Source: Colletotrichum lupini (lineage: Eukaryota; Ascomycota; Sordariomycetes; Glomerellales; Glomerellaceae). Taken from it: a DNA stretch of 64,000 nt. The notes under the pieces were generated by a model. It was not told the DNA's origin. It did no database searches and worked only from the letters and a program-made list of their open reading frames with translations. This document shows, in pieces, positions 48,578 to 57,609 of this stretch; within the stretch, counting starts at the first letter, position 1, and each line of letters opens with the position of its first letter. The stretch covers positions 7,254,001 through 7,318,000 of the forward strand of contig NC_064675.1 in NCBI RefSeq assembly GCF_023278565.1, in the 5' to 3' direction. The translations under genes and the position numbers were made by a program.

Positions 48578-49128
48578 TATTATAACTTAATATATATAAT
48601 AAGGCCAGGGCCTCGCCCTAGAGGACCTATAGTAGCTATTATATTATATATATAAAAGTACGGACTTAGGGTAACTCTTCTTAGGATAAAAAAACTAAAA
48701 ATAAATTATATAACTATAATTATATAATAAAATAAAAAACGGACGTTTATAAGTAAGTAGGACGGATAATTATAAATAAGTAAAACGGACGACCGTTTAA
48801 TAAACTATTAAATAATAATAAATAAGGATATTATAAAGGATATATTTAAGAACGAGACTTATATATAGTATAAACTTAAGCCGGGCTTAAGGATAGATTT
48901 TTATAGCTTTTTTAATAATTAACTTAGTATTAAATTTTATAATCGTTTTTAATTATTATTTTAAAAAACCCCTTTTAATAAGACTATAATTAATTACTAA
49001 AGCCTTACTTATTTTATAACTTATAAATATAGCTTTAGGGAAGCTATTTATAATTATAATATTATTTACTTAGTACTTATAGCCTTAACTTCTATTAATA
49101 TACTTATTATAACTAGCTAGCTATAATA
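48578..49128 (+). repeat. 3' LTR of the gypsy element
   Basis: 551 bp, the same length as the 5' LTR, followed directly by the CTAAG duplication. Confidence 0.93.
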
Positions 49129-49133
49129 CTAAG

Positions 49134-49549
49134 TATTATATTAATATTTAGTATAGAGGTTTAATTTATATAATACTTACTTATTTAATCGACTCTTTAT
49201 AAATAATAGCTCGATATTTATAGAGATTAGGATATAAAATAAATATACTATCGTAATTTAAATTTTCTTAGATATTTTATAATAAATTAAATTCGCTTTA
49301 TTAAAGTAAAAGTATTAAAATAATAATATTATTATATATAATAAATAAGTTTTATAAGAATAATTTTATAAAGTCGGTTATAATAGGCGAATTTTAATAT
49401 AATTAAAAGGAGATATAATTAAAAAATATTTTTAAAATAATTTAGTAAAACGTAAAGTAGTATATTCCCTTATTATATAAAACTCGTAATATTTAAACTA
49501 GTAGTAAAGCGATTATATAATAAAATATTTTTAGCCCCTAATTAGCTAG
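49134..49549. other. Unassigned RIP-degraded sequence inside the right terminal repeat
   Basis: About 0.4 kb, not homologous to the corresponding left side, with no recognisable content. Confidence 0.5.
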
Positions 49550-49637
49550 AAATTTACCTAGGGATCTATTAATAACTAAGTACTTACTATTATACACAGG
49601 ACTCTTACCTTAACTAGGGGGGGTTATTATTAGTTTA
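49550..49637 (-). repeat. Right terminal inverted repeat of the 29 kb block
   Basis: Reverse complement of the left repeat; the GC-balanced flank starts immediately outside it. It also supplies the stop codon of the gene fragment it interrupts. Confidence 0.85.
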
Positions 49638-49886
49638 TCGAATCACTCGTATTATCAAAGATTGAAGATTGAGACTCTTGACCCTTACCCTTTCCATAGA
49701 CTTTTGGCAACTCCGCATAAGGCTTTCTGATAGGCCCATAGGAGCCGCCAGTATTAGAACTAGCAAATCCGTACAAAGACGGCTGATGCTTTGCAGGGCT
49801 GAGATCGGGAATCGCTTGGCTGTTGTCAGGCGATGATCAGACTACCTACCCCGAGGCGCCTCCAGAGGAACTTACCGGGCAGGCAT
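49630..49886 (-). pseudogene. 5' part of a small two-exon gene, truncated by the element; exons 49886..49876 and 49819..49630
   Basis: A candidate start ATG at 49886 opens an 11 nt exon (MPA plus two bases), followed by a clean 56 nt intron (GTAAGTTCC...CTGACAACAG). The second exon reads QAIPDLSPAKHQPSLYGFAS, then SYGPIRKPYAELPKVYGKGK, and at 49638 runs into the inverted repeat, which gives two foreign codons and TAA. The hydrophilic, low-complexity peptide is not from a family I recognise. The reading continues in frame at 20200-20135; the joined product would be 83 aa. Upstream exons cannot be excluded, although an in-frame stop lies just before the ATG. Confidence 0.45.
49638..49644. repeat. 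Right target-site-duplication candidate (TCGAATC)
   Basis: Matches 20194-20200 at 6 of 7 bases and directly abuts the right inverted repeat. Confidence 0.5.
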
Positions 49887-50636
49887 TGATCGCTCGGACT
49901 ACCTTTCCTTACCGAGGGATTCCTTTCCGAATCCTCCCGGCTCTGTGACTCAATGATCCAGATACTGGCCACTGCTTTCAGCATGTGTTATGTGCTATGC
50001 ATATAGCCTTTGATGGGCTCGAGACTCGAAAAGAGTGCGTTGTGGCCCAAGTTTAACGCATGAGAAGCTTCTTTCCATAGGGCATCTTTGTGATCTTTGC
50101 TAGGTCCGTTGAGAGACATGCTAATCGACTTTAGCTCGAGTTAGCTTATCGAAAGACGCTATGATTCTAGTGAATTCAAAAATTGCGAGACGCTAATTGA
50201 GATCCCTCACGGAGCATTCGGAAGCCGTCAATATGTGGATTGGTATCATGCAGCAAAGACCATCAGAGGAACACGTGAACACAAGGCTCTGGCCACATTT
50301 TGGCTTTACCCTCAGACGTAAAAATCCAGGTGACGATTTCGAATGCTGAGATTTGGCGATACCCTTGCGTTAGAAGGCGAACCAGTGACTCCTCACCCAA
50401 GGCTTCATAGAAGACTGATCGATATTGGCCTGACTGGTACAGGTCTCAACCCAGCTAAGTTCCTGAATAAATTTGGTCAATTCTTTACAGAAGCTGGATG
50501 CAACGATTTTGAATAGACACAGATTGATCTTGTAAACTTCAAGAATACGCTACTGTTGAATACAAAAGGTAATCAGAGGAAGACCTGAAGGATCCAAGGT
50601 GTTAGGCCAAAGCCCCGGTAGTCTTTTGACTGTTAA
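49887..50636. other. Intergenic region right of the block
   Basis: 750 bp of ordinary composition with no supported gene; the 3' side of the P450 faces it. Confidence 0.5.
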
Positions 50637-52453
50637 CTAGACGTGCATGTATGTATCCCAACTGCCTTGCTCTACATAATGCTCCCTAGTTTTCTCCTCC
50701 GCAGCTCTCAAACAATCACGCGTCACAGGGGTGTCTCTGGGGATGAGCTTTACCTTGAAGTCCTTCGGGATCGCCACCAAAGCCGTCTTGAATTGGTTAT
50801 ACTCGACATAGTCAGTATTCGGAGGTTCTTCTTCGCTTGCAACAATTTTGTACGAAGATAGCAGCCGCACCAAGGCCGCATATAGTAGACGCTGGGCGAT
50901 GTACTGCCCGGAGCAGCCGCGGGAACCCAATCCAAAGCTGAGGTGACCGACGCCTGAGATCTCCTTTTCTGTTGGGGGATTAAGACTTTCAAGCCACCGC
51001 TCGGGATCGAAATGACCGGCATCATCACCAAAATGTCTAACATCTTGCACAACGTCAGTAAGACTAAGAAACCTTCAGTCACTTGGGAAGAGAGTGACGC
51101 ACCATGATTTCCGGCTTGTGCGTTGACCAAGATCATTGTCTTAGGGGGTATGATGGCTCCGTTCCAATTCACTTCGGTGACGGTCTTTCGGGGAAGACTC
51201 ATAGAACTGACTGTGTAGTACCTCCCAGCTTCCCTAATAATGGCGTTGATGTAGGGAATTTTCTCTTCTGCGTAGCAGGAAGCCCATGCTTCGCGCACGT
51301 CTGGGTAGTAACGCTTGATGTCTTCGTAAGCCCGGTCCTGCCAGGCCTGTCCCTCCTTTGTGGCAAGGGATCCGATAGTCGAGGTGAGAGTCCCCGGTAT
51401 CGTCTCGAATCCTCCGGACACAAGCGACAGGCAGATGGACGAGACTTCAACCCCGCTAAGCTTAGTTTCTTCGTTCTTCAAAATTGCTGCTGAAATGCAG
51501 GGCTTATCGGTGCCCCGCTTGATCTGCTCCCGCACTTTATCCAAAAGCAGATTCAAATACGCGTCTCGGCGTTCCCTGAGATCTTTAGAACGACGGCTCT
51601 TCTCATTGTTTGGGAAGTAACGCATGATGGGGACGTAGTCTTGGGTGTTCTCTGAAGCACTACGCAAGAGCGAGATTGCCGAACCAACGTGCAGAATCTC
51701 GCGTAGCAGGTCATCGTAGACAGCGTCCATTCGAATACCGTAGCAGAGCGTCAAGGTGGTGTTCAACGCATACCGTTGGATATACGGTCGCACGCTAATC
51801 TCCACCTCACCGTTGCGACTGTCCTTATGCAGATCTCGGAGGATGCAATAGCTCTCGAGGTCGAACATCGGATAGTAACTCCGAAGGGCGGGTCTTCCAA
51901 GCGCCGTGCCTGCGGCCTTGCGTTTTCGGCGGCACGAGTCATCCCAGGGCGACGACCCGATCGTGAAGCCCTACGTACTGCTGATGAGACCGTGGAAGGT
52001 GTACAATTTCGGCCGGTCAATGACTGCATTCTGATAGCCAATGAGCAGACGACGGATGTCTTCATATGAATTGAACACTACGGCTCTCGTGTTTCCCAGC
52101 TTGATTTGGAAGGTGGATGGGTTCCCTTTCCGCCACCAATTCTCGCAAGTGCTCGCGTGGTCTTCGCCGAGCCTTAGAAGATGTCCAAAAATTGGAACAG
52201 CGCCAGGCATTTGAGGAAGTCCCTTGATGTGAGGGATGTCAGTGCCGAAGGCAACCTGTGAAGTCAGCATTCTCATCGTAGAGCTAGGTGGATAGTCGGA
52301 AATGCTGAACGAGCTTACATTATAGGCGACATAGCAGGCCAGTAACGCCAGAGTCGTTGCGAGGACAGGCACGAGTGAGAAAGCCTCTTCAATAACCCCT
52401 TTATGCCCCAGAGACTGGAACGATCTCGTTAAATTGAGCAAAGTTGACATCAT
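50637..52453 (-). pseudogene. CYP504-like cytochrome P450 (phenylacetate hydroxylase type) with one premature stop; exons 52453..52319, 52255..51103, 51043..50637
   Basis: Read through one stop, the gene is 564 codons with an N-terminal helix (VPVLATTLALLACYVAY), the PGAVPIFGHLL hinge region, NAQAGNHDVRHFGDDAGHFD and the heme loop FGLGSRGCSG (Cys at about residue 473). The pattern matches fungal CYP504 enzymes that hydroxylate phenylacetates. Two introns (63 and 59 nt) splice cleanly. Codon 140 (51973-51971) is TAG inside ISST-stop-GFTIGSSPWD, where the family normally has Gln; CAG to TAG is a CpA to TpA change, the RIP type. Everything after it remains open and well conserved, so the lesion is recent or the stop is bypassed. 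The AT-rich block starts 1 kb beyond the 3' end. Confidence 0.85.
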
Positions 52454-52835
52454 GAGCTGGCCCTTTCTGCGGTCGCTTCTCGCCGAACATGAGGAATGGA
52501 GTCAGTCTGCTGGATCCGTAGTAAAGGGTCACCAGGACGTTGCCGACAGTACTTATATGACTCCGGATTGAGGAGAATATAGCGAGATCGTTGAAATTCG
52601 CACAAAGATCTCTCATGCATCAATTTCCCCCTCAATCACGGTCATGTCGGTCGGAGGTCGAACAGTGATGTGGCGATTAATCATCGGACGACCCGATACC
52701 TCCAACTGCAGGCTTATCATTCGTGTCGGACAAGCCGCCCACCGACCACTGGTAATATAGACATCATTTGAACAGATAGGATTGACTGGGTAAGATAGTA
52801 AGAGACCTAGGTAGCTCGTCTTTTAGCTTTTCAGC
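52454..52835. other. Promoter-containing spacer between the P450 and the regulator gene
   Basis: 382 bp separating the P450 start from the stop of the upstream same-strand regulator gene. No gene is seen; a 71-codon minus frame here has no features. Confidence 0.5.
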
Positions 52836-55088
52836 TCACGCCTCGTTGACTTCCATCATTTCTTTGTACCTAGTAGATATCTGTTCAACCATTCGACATA
52901 TCTTGCCAGCCACAGGGAACTTGACGCTAAGCTTGTCAAATAGCTCGATAGTCAAGTCAAGGTCCGCCACTGCTCCCTTGTCTCTCAAAACAGAGATGAG
53001 ATTATCAGGTTGGGCAGTTGTAGCGTATATTAGGGACAAAGTTGCGGTAAATATCGAGAGAAGGTTGAGCCAATTGTATGCAAGACACCTTTGGCGGTGC
53101 ATATTAGATACTTGACGAATCGACATGGATGCAGCTTCCGCTAACACTTTGACACGGGGTTCTGGCAGAGTCGGGAATAGCGGAGATGGTCGATACAACA
53201 TGGCGACGTGGAGATAATAGTTGAAGTCATACCAGCTGCTGTTGAGGTGCGGCACTGCGGCGTCGGTGTTTGGAAGAGGAAATGGCATATTGCGACGCCA
53301 GTTAAGAAGTCTTTGGTGGAGCGAGTTTGATACCTCTTCGCGCTGTTCGGCATTGAGGCTGGCTGACATTCGGTGCGAATAGACTGAAGTCGTGATGTTG
53401 CTGGCAATCTGCCGTAGCTCGAGGATGTGGAGAGGAACGGTCAGTATAGAAGGCTTAAATGAGTTCTCGGGCAGATCAATTTGTGCCCCGACGTCACTAT
53501 CATCTTCCACCGCGAAGGGCTTGAAATTTGAGTCAGTTGATGGGCGAGAAGTTGAACAATCAAGTCCCGAGAGAGTGCCTATCTTACCGTCACATCGATG
53601 TCATCTTCATTGATGGCGAATGGGCGACCTAGAGCTATAGATACTACGCTGTTGGATAGGATCAGTATGCCAGGCATTGCGGTATTGTGGATCGGGAGGA
53701 CTCACCGATCCATCATGTAAACGGAAAAGAAGAGCCTCTTCCGCTTTTCAGACACGTCGGCTGGTAGGCCTTCGTAGGTTGAGGAAGCATGCATGCCTAA
53801 TCCAATTGCCATACGTGCACCGAGACCAACCAATGTCCATGTATCTGTTATCAAAAAAGTGAGCAAGAGTATCCAAACGAATTTCTGGCATCGCTTACTG
53901 GGTCCAAGCTGGTTGAAGAAAGAATAAGATACTTGCAGAAGTAAAACTTCCAACGCGGCCTTCAGTTATGTGTCAGCCTTCATATCCCCCATAAACTCAC
54001 TTACACGGAGATTCGTACCATGTATCCATAATCGAGAGCCCCCTCAAAGTGCTCGAGTGCTTTCTTGTAGTACATCATTGATTCGTGCTCATCTGAAAGG
54101 GTGACTGAACATTGCGCAGTTGATCCAATGGCAAGGACCATCCATAGGCGAAATTGACATAGGGATGATTGAGCTAAAGCACACTGAGGATCCGCTCGAA
54201 CATGCTCCAGTATATTATTGAACTCCTGGCGGTGAACGATCGGGTATAACGTATGCGAGTGAGCAAAGTAGAAACGTATGAGCTGGTCAACATGACTGCC
54301 TTCAAGAGAGACCTGTTGCTCTGGAAGGGAGATGGGCTCGGTTGGCGCGGTCGGGGAGAACCCGTCAAGCATCGAAGGGTAGCACATGAAAGGGTCTCTG
54401 AATCCACTGAACAACGTTGAATCCAAGAGGTCCGAAGTCGAGGAGGGAAGGTTCAACTGCGGCCATATGCCACCCTCGGGTTCAAAATGAGCGAAGCTAA
54501 AGTCGGCCTTGTCGGGATTCAGACGCCGAAGAACGGTTTGTGTCAGCTTGGCGAAGGAGAGGCCGGAGGAAGATCCCAAATGACGATCAGCCGTTGCCTC
54601 GAAGGAGAGGATTTTGAGCTCTTCGACGAAGGAAGGGGAGGACTGCAAGAGAGGCAGCTGGGTAGGCGAGGGCTCATAAAGCAAGTTCGTGCTGTTTGCC
54701 TCCGTCTCTTGACGACCGAGGGCAATATTAATATCACTTGTATCCGGATTTATGAGTTCCGCTCGAGAGTCTAGTTCTCTTCCTGTCGCGGATCTTAGTG
54801 AATTGAATTCCTTTTCGAGAGACTTGACTTTTGCCTCGAGACTGCGCACGTATCTATTCAATATGTTTTATTCAGCAAACGTCAAAGAGTTTATATACTA
54901 TCAAAAAAGGATATCACTTACGTGACGGGGTAAGATGCTATAACTCGATCATCATCGAGGAAGCTGCACGACACTCGAGCCCCGCTACAGTTCCTGCATT
55001 GGGGCAACCCGCGATCACATCTTTTCTTTCGTCGGTGACATCGCTTACACGACGTTTTAGCTTGAGCGTCCGCAAATTCTGGTGCCAT
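52836..55088 (-). CDS. Zn(II)2Cys6 fungal transcription factor; exons 55088..54922, 54853..54019, 53959..53899, 53844..53706, 53648..53588, 53519..52836
   Basis: The 648 aa nuclear regulator has the Zn2Cys6 cluster at residues 14-41 with perfect CX2CX6CX6CX2CX6C spacing (CKRCHRRKKRC...CRNCSGARVSC). A short coiled-coil follows (YVRSLEAKVKSLEKEF), which usually makes dimers. The fungal-specific middle domain is recognisable at LIRFYFAHSHTLYPIVHRQE and further on at TWTLVGLGARMAIGLGMH and KRKRLFFSVYMMDR. Five introns (68, 59, 54, 57, 68 nt) join in frame. The start is the ATG at 55088; the codons before it in frame lack an ATG. It lies between the P450 and the divergent SDR, so it is a candidate pathway-specific regulator of both. 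Confidence 0.93.
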
Positions 55089-55335
55089 GTCTGATGACTG
55101 TGACAACGTTGGGATGTAAGTGAGAGGACAGTCGGATCTCCCGACGGCAGTTCGCGGTACGTTGAGGAATTACCCCGCCCTCGTCTGATAACGGGAGAGG
55201 TTGCATATCGGCTGGGCCGACGACCAGCGAAAGAGTCCGATAAGCGATCAGCCGCTTACAGAGGCGAAGTTGAGCATCGAACAGCTTTTGACATACCTCA
55301 TAAGTGGTTCGTACACTTCGTTGAAGGTTCTAAGG
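55089..55335. promoter_or_regulatory. Divergent promoter with CGG-type Zn2Cys6 sites
   Basis: 247 bp between the start codons of the regulator and the SDR. It contains CGGCTGGGCCG (55209-55219), an inverted CGG-N5-CCG, and a direct CGG-N7-CGG (55145-55157). Inverted or direct CGG triplets are the classic dimer sites of Zn2Cys6 factors, so autoregulation and SDR control by the neighbouring gene are plausible inference. Confidence 0.45.
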
Positions 55336-56525
55336 ATGGCTTCACTCGACATTACGCGACTCTTTTCGGTCAAGGGCTATGTGGCCGTGGTGACCGGAGG
55401 CAGTAGCGGACTGGGCCTAATGATAGCAAAGGTATGTAACCCAACATCTCAGTATAATGACTCAAGGCCGAGAGACCATGATCCTTTGTAGCAACTTGAA
55501 TTCTCATTTCAGACTACTAGGGCCTCGTCACGAATGGTGCCAAGGTGTACGTGGCTGCTTTACCAACTGACGTCATTGATGAAGCTGTCAAAGAGCTCAA
55601 CGAGTTGGGCAAGTCTTCTGAGGGAAATACAATAGGGTATTACAGAAATTCTAGCTCATGACATCGCGTCTCTGACTTCTGCAGTGTGCCATGCGACCTG
55701 TCGTCGCATGATGAGATAACAAAGCTGGTAAAATATGTTCAACAACGCGAACACAGCCTTGACTTATTAGTGTCAAACACTGGTATTCGACGGGATCCGC
55801 TGGATCTTTGCGACCTGGAGACTGATAATGTCCTCGAATTGCAAGCTTCAATGCAGTCTTCGAGGCCGTCTGACTGGAAAGACACATTTTCCATCAACGT
55901 CACATCACACTATTACCTGGCTGTCGCATTCCTTCCCCTGCTGCATGCTGCCGCTTCCCATAATGATGACGACGGTCCCGGTAGTCGTCAAGGACGTGGC
56001 GCCATGATCATGACGAGCTCATGTGCTAGTATGCACAACGTTACCAATGTTGACCTGACGAGCTACGCTGCAAGCAAAGCCGCTACGGATCACCTAGTGA
56101 AGCTTCTGGCCGCCAAGTTCAGAAATTTCTACGTTCGAGTTGTGGGGTTGAATCCTGGCTGTAAGCGACAACAAAGTCGTTGGTAGCTGAGATTACTGAT
56201 CATATGGAATTCCCCTAGTCTTTCCAAGTCGTATGAATCCTGTTGGAGAGGAAGGCAATATGTTTAGTTCCTTGTTCAACAAGGTTCCTGCCAAAAGAGC
56301 TGGTCAAGAGGAAGACATCGCCGGCGCGGTGATTTATCTTGCTAGCAAAGCTGGGGTAAGCCTCAAGTCTTCTCGTTCCGACATTTAAGTCCCAAACTTC
56401 AACACCAGTTGCAACCTTATCCTTGCGTTCCTTTATCAACTGACCTACGAAATAAGTCTTACGTCGACGGCATCAACTTATGCATTGATGGTGGCCGCAT
56501 TCTTGTGGCAAATGGGCAGGAATGA
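55336..56525 (+). CDS. Short-chain dehydrogenase/reductase; exons 55336..55431, 55521..55636, 55685..56160, 56219..56355, 56457..56525
   Basis: The 297 aa classical SDR has the cofactor glycine motif TGGSSGLG (residues 20-27), LVSNTGI in the NNAG position, catalytic Ser in IMTSSCAS and YAASK (YxxxK). It ends in the usual SYVDGINLCIDGGR segment. Introns of 89, 48, 58 and 101 nt keep frame. It probably uses NADP(H) or NAD(H) to interconvert an alcohol and a ketone; the substrate is unknown. Divergent pairing with a Zn2Cys6 regulator and proximity to a CYP504-like P450 suggest a shared pathway. Confidence 0.9.
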
Positions 56526-56601
56526 AGTTTCGCGGATAGATGCATCAACGAGGCTTTGCAACATGGGATTAGATTGATTAGTATTCACTGTAGGATGTAC
56601 T

Positions 56602-57255
56602 TCACGATACTCTCCCTTCATCAAAAGTAGCTCTCGTAGCAGCGTTATCCGTCGCAGCCCTCGCCTCATACGCATGTCTCTCCTCTTCAGGTAGAGCTTC
56701 CCACCGTCTCAACACTTCCTGCCAGTCATTTTCTTGCTCATCGCGAAACACGCTCAGCCCGGTGATCATTCCCAGGCGCGCAGGCACGCCAGGAAGCCTC
56801 TCTCCACGGCTCGCAAGCCCTGCCAAGTTCCTCCCTTGTTGCTGATGCTCTCCTGCAAATGGAAGAGCAAAAGCTGCCGGCCATTCGGCTAGAGCTGTCT
56901 CATGCTGAGCCCCAGTCTCACATCGTAGCATCTCCGAACAAGCACGGCACGTTACCTTTTGTTCTCCGGATAGTGCGTGCCAACCAAGCTCAACGTCCTT
57001 ACCTGAAATACCCGCTTCGTTAGCGAACAGGGTGATTGGGGTGAACGGCGTAGCTGTAGGTGGCCATGGGCCAGATCCGAAGCGGTCAGCGCGCGAGGGA
57101 GGAGCTCTGACCGGCCATGGTGACGGGGAGCCGATGGTAGAAAATAGAGATGGAATCTATGAAGATGCTCGTATAGTGGCGAGGTGTTCGCTATTCCGAG
57201 CGGCCAACTCTTCGTCCAGGTTGCCGAGCTGATGTTGCTCGTGGAGAGCCCTCAT
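56602..57255 (-). pseudogene. HMG-box-like gene with one in-frame stop, or mis-modelled 5' end
   Basis: From the ATG at 57255 a single frame runs 218 codons to 56602 with only one stop, TAG at 57159-57157. Two segments look like degenerate HMG boxes: ITLFANEAGISGKDVELGWH with ALSGEQK, and LSVFRDEQENDWQEVLRRWE with ALPEEERHAYEARA. The N-terminal part (MRALHEQHQLGNLDEELAAR) is helical. The TAG is preceded by A and could be CAG mutated to TAG. Alternatively TCATAG is a splice acceptor and the first 32 codons are intron; a GTAAAG lies just upstream near 57275. A 51 nt in-frame intron (GTAACG...CTCAG) inside the gene is also possible. Coding is likely; exact structure is not. Confidence 0.5.
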
Positions 57256-57609
57256 GGCGTTGATCTTACTTTACATGAGGCGGGGATTTGTCCAACTTAA
57301 GCAAAGAATCCGCTTTGCCGCAATCCTTTTCGTCTCATTGCAGGCAGCAGTGATCATGAAATGTCTTGGACAAAGATGCAGGTGGATTCACGGTGTTGAG
57401 AGATATAGTCTTAAAACGTTTGATTGGAATAATCCTCAGTTGTGTTTCAGCCCATGGGATATCTATTTCTTTCACCCTAAACGCCGATGATATAATGGAC
57501 GGATATGTCAACATGATTCTACCCAAATAGTTTGTCTAGAACCTTTTCGAAGACGTTCCTGGTCATGCCCGTTAGAACCACTTGTTGATTATCGGATAAG
57601 ATTGGCAAC
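57256..57609. other. Spacer downstream of the permease
   Basis: 354 bp which may contain a 5' exon of the HMG-like gene; nothing can be fixed from sequence alone. Confidence 0.4.

Larger units (their letters stand above)
40881..49128 (+). mobile_element. Full-length Ty3/gypsy LTR retrotransposon, RIP-inactivated
   Basis: 8,248 bp with 551 bp LTRs at both ends and the exact 5 bp target duplication CTAAG (40876-40880 and 49129-49133). The LTRs begin TATT and end ATA, as TG...CA would after RIP. Order is gag (about 41900-42700, ending in a CCHC-type knuckle), then protease/RT (RT 44810-45200), RNase H and integrase (to about 46740), i.e. the Ty3/gypsy order. The element is littered with stops. 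A younger probable solo LTR is nested at 47749-48262. Confidence 0.93.
20201..49637. mobile_element. 29.4 kb RIP-mutated compound mobile element bounded by terminal inverted repeats
   Basis: The block is extremely AT-rich, lacks any 60-codon frame on either strand and is depleted of CpA/TpG while keeping C mainly before C, T or G, the pattern left by RIP in ascomycetes. Composition changes sharply at both ends, exactly where an ~88 bp inverted repeat lies. Homology between the ends stops after the repeat, so these are true terminal repeats of one element, not two long inverted copies. Most of the length is nested later insertions (gypsy, Mutator-like, 1.1 kb repeats, LTR); about 6.7 kb of residual sequence would belong to the host element. 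Its transposase is not recognisable by eye. Alternatives are a chance meeting of two related ends, or a larger Starship-like cargo element; I saw no evidence for a captain recombinase. Confidence 0.7.

Noticed and set aside
20201..49637. A centromere or plain AT isochore
   Set aside because: Matching inverted ends, flanking 7-mers and in-frame split gene point to an insertion; nothing centromere-specific is visible, though a centromeric role cannot be excluded from sequence alone.
20201..49637. A Starship-type giant element
   Set aside because: No DUF3435/captain-like frame or cargo genes can be seen; the bulk is nested retro- and DNA elements. It needs a RIP-reversed profile search before it could be claimed.
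20201..49637. Block ends as two inverted copies of one longer repeat
   Set aside because: Homology between the ends stops after about 88 bases; the next several hundred bases are unrelated.
51966..51973. GTACGTAG in the P450 as a tiny intron removing the stop
   Set aside because: Eight bases is far too short for a spliceosomal intron, and the reading on both sides is already in one continuous frame.
55089..55106. Upstream start for the Zn2Cys6 regulator
   Set aside because: The longer frame begins with TTG; the ATG at 55088 leaves a complete zinc cluster.
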